Both the position numbers and the translations under genes were made by a program. This document shows positions 57,700 through 64,000 of a stretch of 64,000 bases of DNA, piece after piece. Origin of the DNA: Streptomyces cavernicola (lineage in GTDB: Bacteria > Actinomycetota > Actinomycetes > Streptomycetales > Streptomycetaceae). Position 1 is the first letter of the stretch; each line of letters starts with the position of its first letter. The stretch covers positions 62,001-126,000 of the forward strand of contig NZ_JASCIQ010000007.1 of assembly GCF_029968035.1 (NCBI RefSeq), in the 5' to 3' direction. The notes beneath the pieces were generated by a model. The model ran no database searches, was not told the DNA's origin, and saw nothing but the letters and a program-made list of their open reading frames with translations.

Positions 57700-58206
57700 G
57701 ACCTGTGCATCGGTGAGCCAGGCGCCCCGCACTCCTGCGCCCCGGCGAGGGCCCGGCGCCCGTGACGCCTGCGGCCCGGTGAGCCCGGCGTCCCGTGACT
57801 CCTGCGCACCGGTGACTTCTGCGGCCCTGTGAGCCCGACGCCCCATGTCGCCGCGCCACATGCCCCCGCGCCCTCGCGCGTCCACCCCCCCATGTCTCCG
57901 CACCCCGCGCCCACCTCGGCACCATGTCCCCTCGGCCCATGACCTCGTGCCGTCGCGCGTTCCACACCCCAGGACCCCGAGGCCCATGTCCCCGCATCAC
58001 ATAGCCCCGCGCCCCATGACCTAGCGGCCCCACGCCCCCGCGGCCCACGCCCCCGCACCCAACGTCCCCGTGCCCCCGTACGGCCCGCACCCCATGCCCT
58101 CGTGCCCCACGTCTCCCCGGCACATGGCCCCATGCCTCCGTACGTCCCGTGCCCCCATATGCCCCCGCGCCACCGGTGGCACCCTGGATGTGTGGACAGG
58201 CCACAT
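57700..58206. other. C-rich low-complexity gap without a supported gene
   Basis: About 500 bases with strong C-over-G bias on the plus strand. The first part has degenerate 16-17-bp units of the type GTGAcKCCTGCGgCCCG (about 57760-57835). The rest repeats CCCATGTC, CCCATG and CCCCCGCGCC. Open frames exist on both strands but lack ribosome sites and are low in complexity. It is similar in style to the CACGTG array at 6.1 kb. Confidence 0.75.
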
Positions 58207-58971
58207 GTGAACGAGCCGGGAGTCGGGCTCCCGAATGAGTCGGGGGTCGGGCTCCTGGTCTTCTTCCCCGACGAGCTCCGGCTGTTTCTGCCCGCCCGTT
58301 GCCGGGGCGCGGGGCCGGTCCCCGCGGGGCTCGACGGGACCTCCTCGCTCGGGCACGTCGTGGAGGCGCTGGGCGTGCCGCTGACGGAGGTCGGCTCGCT
58401 GTGCGTCGGCGGGCGCGCCGTCGATCCCGCGTACCGGCCGCGCCCCGGCGACCGCGTGACGGTGCGGCCCGTACGGCGGCCGCAGCGGCCGCGGCCGGAG
58501 CCGCCGAGGTTCGTCCTCGACGTCCATCTGGGCGCGCTCGCCCGGCAGTTGCGGCTGCTCGGCGTGGACACCGCGTACCGCAACGACATGGGGGACGCCG
58601 AGCTCGTCGCGCAGGCGAACGCCGAGCGCCGGGTGCTCCTCACCCGGGACCGCGGGCTGCTGCGCCGCAGGTCCCTGTGGCTCGGGGCGTACGTGCACGG
58701 GGCGGACCCGGACCGTCAACTCGCCGACGTGCTCGACCGGTTCGAGCCGCCCCTCGCGCCGTGGACCCGCTGCACGGTCTGCAACGCGGCCCCGCTCACG
58801 GAGGTGCGGAAGAGCGAGGTGGCGCCGCTGCTCGCCCCCGGCACCCGCCGCACCCACGAGTCGTTCACGCGCTGCCCGGGGTGCGGGCGGGTGTACTGGC
58901 GGGGTGCGCACAGCCGCAGGCTGGAACGGATCGTCGCGACCGCGCGGCACCGGACGACAGACCAGCGGTAA
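58207..58971 (+). CDS. Mut7-C RNase-domain protein with ubiquitin-like N-terminus
   Basis: Protein of about 254 residues. The N-terminal 90 residues have the beta-grasp style of Mut7-C ubiquitin domains (LVFFPDELRLFLP, VGGRAVDPAYRPRPGDRVTVRPV). The Mut7-C PIN-like RNase domain follows (about 98-245): FVLDVHLGALARQLRLLGVDT, LLTRDRGLL, and a zinc pair CTVCN...CPGCGRVYW. It presumably cuts RNA. The start is uncertain; GTG 58207 has GGACAGG six bases upstream, and other in-frame GTGs lie near. Confidence 0.87.
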   Translation: MNEPGVGLPNESGVGLLVFFPDELRLFLPARCRGAGPVPAGLDGTSSLGHVVEALGVPLTEVGSLCVGGRAVDPAYRPRPGDRVTVRPVRRPQRPRPEPPRFVLDVHLGALARQLRLLGVDTAYRNDMGDAELVAQANAERRVLLTRDRGLLRRRSLWLGAYVHGADPDRQLADVLDRFEPPLAPWTRCTVCNAAPLTEVRKSEVAPLLAPGTRRTHESFTRCPGCGRVYWRGAHSRRLERIVATARHRTTDQR

Positions 58972-58984
58972 CAGCCCCGGCGGC

Positions 58985-60577
58985 TCAGCGCTCCAGGAGC
59001 GCCATGGCCGCGTTGTGGCCGGGAATGCCGCTGACGCCGCCGCCGCGGATCGCGCCCGCGCCGCACAGGAGGACGTTCCGGTGGCCGGTCTCCACGCCCC
59101 AACGCCCGCTGCCCTCCTCTCCGTACGGGAAGGACAGGTCGCGGTGGAAGATGTGGCCGGACGGGAGGCCGAGTGCGGCTTCGAGGTCCTGCGGGGTCTT
59201 GGCCTCGATGCAGGGGCGGCCGTCGGCATCGACGGCCAGGCAGTCCGCGATCGGCTCGTCGAGGCAGGCGTCGAGGGCGGCCACGGTGGCGCGCAGGGCC
59301 TCGGCGCGCGCCGCGTCCGCGTCGCCCGCGAAGAGCCGGGCCGGCATGTGCAGGCCGAACAGGGTGAGCGTGTGGTGGCCGCTCGCCGCCAACTCCGGTC
59401 CGAGGATGGACGGGTCGGTGAGGGAGTGGCAGTAGATCTCGGACGGCGGCGTGCCGGGGATGCGGCCCGCCGCGGCCTCGCGGTAGGCGGTTTCGAGCTG
59501 GCTGTACGACTCGGCGATGTGGAAGGTGCCGGCGAAGGCGTCGCGGGGGTCGACGCTCCGGTCGCGCAGCTTCGGCAGCCGGCGCAGCAGCATGTTCACC
59601 TTCAACTGCGCGCCTTCGGGGGCAGGTTGGGCCGGGTCGTGGTCGTCGCCGAGGAGGCGGCTGAGGGTGGCCGGTGCGACGTTCGCGAGGACGGTGCCGG
59701 CGGCGGCCTTCGTCTCGCGCCCGTCGTGCCGCTCTCCTTCCACCGGCCGGAAGCGGACCTCGGCCTCGGCGCCGTCCGTGTCGATCCCCACGACCTCCTG
59801 GTCGAGGAGGATCTCGGCGCCGGCCGCGCGAGCGGCGTCCGCGAGCGCGCCGGTGAGCGCGCCCATGCCGCCCACGGGCACGTTCCAGTCTCCGGTGCCG
59901 TTGCCGATCACGTGGTAGAGGAAGCAGCGGTTCTGCAGCAGCGACTCGTCATGGGCGTGCGTGAACGTGCCGATCAGCGCGTCGGTGAGCACGACGCCCC
60001 GCACCAGGTCGTGGGAGAACCTCGCCTCGACGGCCTCGCCGAGCGGACGCTCGAACAGCGCCTCCCACGCCTCCTTGTCGTCGACGATGCGCTCCAGCTC
60101 GGCCCGGTCGGGCAGCGGTCCGGTCAGGGTCGGGAAGACCTTGCGGGCGACCTGCTGCGTCATCCCGTAGAACTGCTGCCAGGACTCGAAGTCGTGGTCA
60201 GAGCCGGTGAGTTGACGGAACGACTCGCGGGTCCGCGCGGCGTCCTCCTCGACGAGGAGCCCGCTCGGCCGGCCGCCCACGACGGTCGGCGTGTACGAGG
60301 AGATCCGGCGCTGCCGGGTACGGAACTTCAGCCCGAGGTCCTGGACGATCTTCTGCGGCAGCAGGCTGACCAGGTACGAGTAGCGGGACAGGCGCGCGTC
60401 CACGCCGTTGAACGCCTGCGCCGACACGGCGGCGCCACCGGCGTGGTCCTGCCGTTCCAGTACGAGGACGCTGCGCCCGGCACGAGCGAGGTACGCGGCG
60501 GCGACGAGGCCGTTGTGTCCGGCGCCGACGATCACGACGTCGTACGAGGAACGGGCGGGGGAAGAAACGGAGTGCAC
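58985..60577 (-). CDS. Phytoene-dehydrogenase-like FAD oxidoreductase
   Basis: Flavoprotein of 530 residues of the CrtI-like NAD(P)/FAD family. The N-terminal motif is YDVVIVGAGHNGLVAAAYLARAG and ERQDHAGGAA follows. The C-terminal FAD contact is NVLLCGAGAIRGGGVSGIPGHNAA. The GTG start at 60577 has CTGGAG six bases upstream. No carotenoid genes are nearby, so the substrate is unknown; many members act on unusual lipids or isoprenoids. It has a long 5' gap with purine-rich and foldable sequence. Confidence 0.87.
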   Translation of the reverse strand: MHSVSSPARSSYDVVIVGAGHNGLVAAAYLARAGRSVLVLERQDHAGGAAVSAQAFNGVDARLSRYSYLVSLLPQKIVQDLGLKFRTRQRRISSYTPTVVGGRPSGLLVEEDAARTRESFRQLTGSDHDFESWQQFYGMTQQVARKVFPTLTGPLPDRAELERIVDDKEAWEALFERPLGEAVEARFSHDLVRGVVLTDALIGTFTHAHDESLLQNRCFLYHVIGNGTGDWNVPVGGMGALTGALADAARAAGAEILLDQEVVGIDTDGAEAEVRFRPVEGERHDGRETKAAAGTVLANVAPATLSRLLGDDHDPAQPAPEGAQLKVNMLLRRLPKLRDRSVDPRDAFAGTFHIAESYSQLETAYREAAAGRIPGTPPSEIYCHSLTDPSILGPELAASGHHTLTLFGLHMPARLFAGDADAARAEALRATVAALDACLDEPIADCLAVDADGRPCIEAKTPQDLEAALGLPSGHIFHRDLSFPYGEEGSGRWGVETGHRNVLLCGAGAIRGGGVSGIPGHNAAMALLER

Positions 60578-61010
60578 TGTGTTCTCCAGACGGTGGAGTA
60601 CGGCGAATTGAGGGCTCACGGGCTGCAGTCGCACCGCTGCCCGGCGAATGTTTCCCGGCACGCGCCGCAACGGTATTCGGGCACGCGGAAGCCACCTGAC
60701 CGGAAGAGACCGGAGGAAACCCGGAAGGACCGGAAGGGAGGAAAAAGGGAAGAGAGAAGAGGGAAACCTCGCCGGGCAGCGGCGAAACTACAGACCGGTC
60801 TGCCAGTGCGGCTCAGGAATGAGGTGACCCAGGACCGAATACCGGCGCACCAGCACCGATCCGGGTGCTGTCGCCGCGGCGCAGAGCGCGTCGCAGGTCC
60901 GTCGTTGGGTCACCGGAACTTTCTAACATCGCGCCGGATGCCGATCAATAGCGCGTCCACCACGGACATTTGACGCCGCGGAGTTCCGGGGCCACGACCA
61001 CGGCCGAAGG
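60578..61010. other. Leader/intergenic region with homopurine tract and foldable element
   Basis: No gene seen. About 60697-60766 is nearly all purine on the plus strand. GGTGACCCAGGACC (60823-60836) can pair with 60896-60914 with a five-base bulge, and inside it CAGCACC (60851-60857) pairs with GGTGCTG (60864-60870). On the minus strand this would be in the leader of the oxidoreductase at 58985-60577 or the 3' end of the transporter mRNA. Confidence 0.55.
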
Positions 61011-62306
61011 TCACGCCGAGGCCCGTTCCTCCGTACGCGAGGCCTGTCCGGCGGGCCGCTCGCCGGAGCCCGTGACGGAGTCCGCGACGGACCCCGCGAC
61101 AGGGGCGGAAGCGGTGGCTCCGCGACGCCGGCCCCGCCCCGCCGAGGCGACCGCGCTGGTGAGCCCGCCCGCGAGCAGGCCCCAGAAGGCGGAGCCGATG
61201 CCGAGGAGCGTCACGCCGGAGGCCGTGGCGAGGAAGGTGACGACGGCCGCCTCCCTGGACGCGGGGTCCGAGAGGGCGCCGGCCAGGGACGCCTCGATCG
61301 TGGCGAGCAGGCCGACCCCGGCGACGGCCAGGACGAGCGCGTGCGGCATGGCGGTGAGCAGCGAGGCGACGGTCGCGCCGAGCAGGCCGACGCACAGGTA
61401 GAAGCCGCCGGCCCACACCGCTGCGAGGTAGCGCCGCCGCCGGTCCGGGTGGGCCTCGTCGCCGGTGCAGATCGCGGCGGTGATCGCCGCCAGGTTGAGG
61501 CCGAACGCCCCGAACGGCGCCAGGACCGCCTGCACGGCCCCGGTCCACGTGAGGACGGGCGAGACCGGCACCTCGTATCCGGAGGCGCGCAGCACGGCGA
61601 CGCCGGGGAGGTTCTGCGAGGCCATGGTGACGACGAACAGCGGTACGCCGACGCTGACCAGGACCTTCCAGTCGAACTCGGGGGACGTGAACACCAGTTG
61701 CGCGAAGGAGAGTCGGACCCGTTCCAGGTGCCAGCCGCCGGTGAGGACGGAGGCGACGATTCCGCCGCCGAGGGCGAGGAGAACCGCGTACCGGGGCAGC
61801 AGCCGGCGGGCGAGGAGGTACAGCGCGAACACCGGGAACGCGATCGCGAAGCTGCCGCCCATCTGGGAGAACAGCCCCGTCCCGAAGTCCAGGAGCACAC
61901 CGGCGAGCAGCGCGGACGCCAGCGGTACGGGGATCCGGTCCATGATCCGCGCGAACCATCCCGTCAGGCCGCTCACCAGGATCAGTACGCCGCTGAACAC
62001 GAACGCACCCACGGCCTTCTCCATGGAGACCCCGGTCAGGCTCGTGGCGAGGAGCGCCGCGCCCGGCGTGGACCAGGAGGTGAGGACCGGCGCCTTGTAG
62101 CGCAGCGAGAGGCCCGCGCTGGTCACGGCTATGCCGACGCCGAGCGCCAGCATCCACGAGGAGACCTCCCGCGTGTCCGCCCCCGCGGCCCGCGCCGCGG
62201 TGAAGACGATCGCCGCGGCGCTGGTGACGCCGACGGTGACCGCGATGAGCGCCGCCGTCACGGCCGAGGGAGGTGCGAGGGCGCGTATACGAGCGAGCGG
62301 GGACAT
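61011..62306 (-). CDS. BenE-type benzoate/nucleobase transporter
   Basis: Integral membrane protein of 431 residues with about eleven to twelve helices. The pattern fits the benzoate transporter (BenE) family: WSTPGAALLATSLTGVSM, FARIMDRIPVPLASALLAGVLLDFG, MASQNLPGVAVLRASGY and GAFGLNLAAITAAICTGDEAH. The C-terminal 35 residues are a charged Ala/Ser tail. The ATG at 62306 has GGAAG at a ten-base distance; the frame is open upstream but without a better start. It is divergent from the XRE-cupin regulator across a 32-bp palindrome, so is probably its target. Confidence 0.88.
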   Translation of the reverse strand: MSPLARIRALAPPSAVTAALIAVTVGVTSAAAIVFTAARAAGADTREVSSWMLALGVGIAVTSAGLSLRYKAPVLTSWSTPGAALLATSLTGVSMEKAVGAFVFSGVLILVSGLTGWFARIMDRIPVPLASALLAGVLLDFGTGLFSQMGGSFAIAFPVFALYLLARRLLPRYAVLLALGGGIVASVLTGGWHLERVRLSFAQLVFTSPEFDWKVLVSVGVPLFVVTMASQNLPGVAVLRASGYEVPVSPVLTWTGAVQAVLAPFGAFGLNLAAITAAICTGDEAHPDRRRRYLAAVWAGGFYLCVGLLGATVASLLTAMPHALVLAVAGVGLLATIEASLAGALSDPASREAAVVTFLATASGVTLLGIGSAFWGLLAGGLTSAVASAGRGRRRGATASAPVAGSVADSVTGSGERPAGQASRTEERASA

Positions 62307-62398
62307 GTGGGCATCACTTCCGGGAGGGGCGCGCGGGTTCAGCGCGGGAGGCGGCGACGGGCGGGGGTTCATCGACGCGCGAGGGTTCACGTCCAAGC

Positions 62399-62430
62399 GT
62401 TCCACGAACGGAACGTTCTGTCTGTGGAAC
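62399..62430. promoter_or_regulatory. 32-bp palindromic operator between benE-like and XRE genes
   Basis: GTTCCACGAACGGAAC (62399-62414) is followed directly by its near inverted copy (62415-62430), 13 of 16 positions matching, centred on AACGTT. It is the only strong symmetric site in the gap and is the likely binding site of the adjacent XRE-cupin regulator. Confidence 0.7.
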
Positions 62431-62522
62431 ACTAAGGACGCTGGCGGCGAAACGTCAAAGCACCCCCGGGGCGCGGTCGCGGACCCGGGCACAGGAACGG
62501 ACGGGACGGACGGGCACGGGCG

Positions 62523-63083
62523 ATGGGTCTGAACGACGAAGTCGGGCGCAGGCTGAAGCAGTTGAGGCAGGCCGACGGCCTGTCCCTGTCGGAGCTCGCA
62601 CGCCGCTCGGGCGTCGGCAAGGGCACGCTCTCGGAGCTGGAGACCGGCCGCCGCAACCCCACGCTCGAAACGCTGTACGCCCTGACCACCGCGCTCGGCC
62701 GCCCACTCAGCGCCGTCCTCGACGACCCCGCCCCCGGCCCGGCGGCGCGCGCCGGCGGAGTCTCCGGCAGCGCCGTCACGGCGGTGCTCCTGGAGCGGTA
62801 CGAGGACGCCGACGCGGCCACCGACGTCTTCCGCATCACCATCGCGGAGGGCGCGACCCAGGAGTCGGCCTCGCATGTCCCGCACACGACGGAGAGCCTG
62901 ATGGTGCTCTCCGGGACGGCGGTCGTCGGCCTCCCCGACGCCCCGCAGACGGCGGGCCCCGGCGGCCACGCGCACTGGCCGGCCGACGCCCCGCACGTCT
63001 ACCGCGCGCCGCACGGCGAGGTGCAGGGCGTGCTCTTCGTCCGGTACCCGAAGGACGCGCGGCAGCCGAAGGACGCCCGGTAG
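62523..63083 (+). CDS. XRE-family regulator with C-terminal cupin domain
   Basis: Regulator of 186 residues. The helix-turn-helix (about 6-62) reads LKQLRQADGLSLSELARRSGVGKGTLSELETGRRNPTLETL in overlapping blocks typical of XRE proteins. A cupin sensor domain follows (about 85-175) with SHVPHTTESLMVLSGTAVVG and HAHWPADAPHVYRA. The last residues arise from an 18-bp tandem repeat (YPKDARQPKDAR). Its ribosome site is weak. It probably controls the divergent transporter in response to a small ligand such as an aromatic acid or nucleobase. Confidence 0.9.
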   Translation: MGLNDEVGRRLKQLRQADGLSLSELARRSGVGKGTLSELETGRRNPTLETLYALTTALGRPLSAVLDDPAPGPAARAGGVSGSAVTAVLLERYEDADAATDVFRITIAEGATQESASHVPHTTESLMVLSGTAVVGLPDAPQTAGPGGHAHWPADAPHVYRAPHGEVQGVLFVRYPKDARQPKDAR

Positions 63084-63489
63084 CCGAAGGACCCCAACGC
63101 TCGAAGGGCGCCCGGCAGCCGTAGGGCACCGACGCGAAGAGCCCCACCCGGTGAACGAATGTCCGACTTTGCACCATTGACTCCGTTAGCCACGCTCTCT
63201 ACCGCATTAATGGCTTACGTAAATCATCGCCCGAATTACCCGCGACTCGCGCGAATTACCCCAGCTAATACACTGCCGTCCACATTCCACAGCAGTGCCC
63301 AATTCAGTGAATCGGGTCACATCGGGCGCCCGGGTGCAACCGTACGGCGAAAGCGCACATCCGCTTGCGCGCCAAGAGAGTTGGGCGTTGTCGATCTCGG
63401 CGGGCCGAGCTCCACGGAATGCGATAACACTCTCCGTGTATTCCTCGTTCGAATTCCTCTCTTGTTCCTTCCGGAGTTTCTCGCTTAAC
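63084..63489. other. A/T-richer upstream region of the riboswitch gene
   Basis: No gene seen. About 63160-63480 is clearly lower in GC than its surroundings. CGAATTACCC occurs exactly twice, at 63232-63241 and 63252-63261, 20 bp apart, followed by CAGCTAATACACTG. Further promoter elements for the rightward LysM gene must lie here. Confidence 0.5.
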
Positions 63490-63692
63490 GTCACCGTCAT
63501 TCCGGACGGAACGCCGAATCCTGCCGCTGTCCGGAAAACCTCACACCCACTCACGTACGCACGGCAGGAGCGGGGGACCCAGGTAAGCCGCCGATCCGGA
63601 CTCCGGAACGGCTCGGGGTGAAGTCGCGCACAGCGCGGCCGGACATCTCCCGTCCGAACCCGACAGCTCACCTCGTAGGCGACGGAGAGGAA
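63490..63692 (+). ncRNA. ydaO-yuaA (c-di-AMP) riboswitch
   Basis: The conserved ydaO blocks occur in the right order: ACGCCGAATCCTGCC (from 63511), CCGGAAAACC, CGGCAGGAGCGGGGGACCCA, CTCGGGGTGAA (near 63611-63622), and CCGAACCCGACAGCTCACCT (near 63655-63674), with TCGTAGGCGACGG closing the outer helix. It lies just before the ribosome site of a LysM wall-protein gene, the usual location in Streptomyces. c-di-AMP binding normally lowers expression. Confidence 0.93.
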
Positions 63693-63699
63693 ATTCGCC

Positions 63700-64000
63700 A
63701 TGCCTGCAAACGGAAAGCACCGCCGTCTCAAGCCCCGTTCGCTCACCCGGGGAATCGCCGCCGCAGGCACGGGCGGCCTCGCGCTCGTCCTCCCGCTGAT
63801 CGCCGCCAACGCCGCGAGCGCAGCGCCGGCCGCGACCGTGCAGACCAGCACGGCCGCCAAGCCCGCCGCCGCGAAGACCTATGTGGTCGTCGCGGGCGAC
63901 ACCCTCTCCGAGATCGCCCAGAAGCAGTCCGTCAGCGGCGGCTGGAAGAAGCTGTACGCGGACAACCGCAGCGTCGTCGGTGACGACCCGCGGCTGATCC
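63700..64000 (+). CDS. Secreted LysM-domain cell-wall protein (3' end missing)
   Basis: The first 100 codons of an exported protein. A basic start (MPANGKHRRLKPRSLTRG) and a hydrophobic signal segment end near ASAAPA. A LysM domain then begins at about residue 60 with YVVVAGDTLSEIAQKQ and GGWKKLYADNRSVVGDDPRLI, at which point the window ends. The sister LysM protein at 23.2 kb carries an M23 endopeptidase domain, and a similar or other wall-hydrolase C-terminus is likely. GAGAGG precedes the ATG and the ydaO riboswitch controls the gene. Confidence 0.9.
   Translation, partial: MPANGKHRRLKPRSLTRGIAAAGTGGLALVLPLIAANAASAAPAATVQTSTAAKPAAAKTYVVVAGDTLSEIAQKQSVSGGWKKLYADNRSVVGDDPRLI

Noticed and set aside
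57325..57987. Minus-strand frames over the C-rich gap and acylphosphatase gene
   Set aside because: Low-complexity Gly/Arg/His product, no ribosome site, overlaps a certain gene.
63159..63488. 109-codon frame in the region before the riboswitch
   Set aside because: Third positions are not G/C-biased and the region looks like leader/promoter DNA.

Overview
The window is high-GC actinobacterial chromosome, almost certainly Streptomyces. Third codon positions are strongly G/C, several starts are GTG, and there are many twin-arginine and lipoprotein signals. It also has a mycothiol-dependent dehydrogenase, a c-di-AMP (ydaO) riboswitch ahead of a LysM protein, SpoIIE-type phosphatase and FHA/Ser-Thr kinase genes, and the short GC-rich repeats typical of Streptomyces intergenic DNA. 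I saw no tRNA, rRNA, CRISPR array, transposase or phage gene. It reads as a chromosomal region rich in transport, secreted-enzyme and regulatory genes.

Left part (1-12.7 kb): a sugar ABC transporter (ATPase cut by the window edge, lipoprotein binding protein) faces a FadR-type GntR regulator with a good operator between them. Then come a TetR/amidohydrolase divergent pair, a broken alpha-L-fucosidase gene, an amidase, two or three very small genes, a lipoprotein polysaccharide deacetylase and a degenerate PhnZ-like HD protein.

12.7-25.7 kb: two FAD/SDR oxidoreductases and a WS/DGAT acyltransferase. Next is an FHA-like protein with a Ser/Thr kinase fused through one membrane helix to an outside lytic-transglycosylase-like domain, then an SH3 secreted protein, a FhuF-like [2Fe-2S] protein, a DMT permease, a LysM-M23 endopeptidase, an acetylxylan-esterase-like hydrolase and a 93-residue proline-rich protein.

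25.9-37 kb: a VOC protein, an ABC exporter with a MerR-style promoter and probable leaderless mRNA, a TauE/SafE permease, a translationally coupled SPFH/NAD-kinase-like pair, a Tat-secreted phospholipase C, an MscS channel, an acidic protein and a decayed GH32 fragment.

37-49.7 kb: the clearest system in the window, a choline/glycine-betaine catabolic regulon around an IclR regulator. Rightward run formaldehyde disposal (mscR), a dimethylglycine-oxidase-like enzyme, a Rieske oxygenase, a betaine-aldehyde-type dehydrogenase, an APC permease and a choline-oxidase-like GMC enzyme. Leftward run a Rieske ferredoxin and ferredoxin reductase that probably feed electrons to the oxygenase. The inferred route is choline, betaine aldehyde, glycine betaine, dimethylglycine, sarcosine, with released formaldehyde removed through mycothiol.

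49.7-64 kb: a poly-HAMP hybrid histidine kinase with a coupled response regulator, divergent from a SpoIIE-type phosphatase. Then small housekeeping proteins (DUF1876, acylphosphatase), a Mut7-C RNase-domain protein, a phytoene-dehydrogenase-like oxidoreductase, a BenE-type transporter divergent from an XRE-cupin regulator over a 32-bp palindrome, and finally the riboswitch and the start of a LysM protein cut by the window end.
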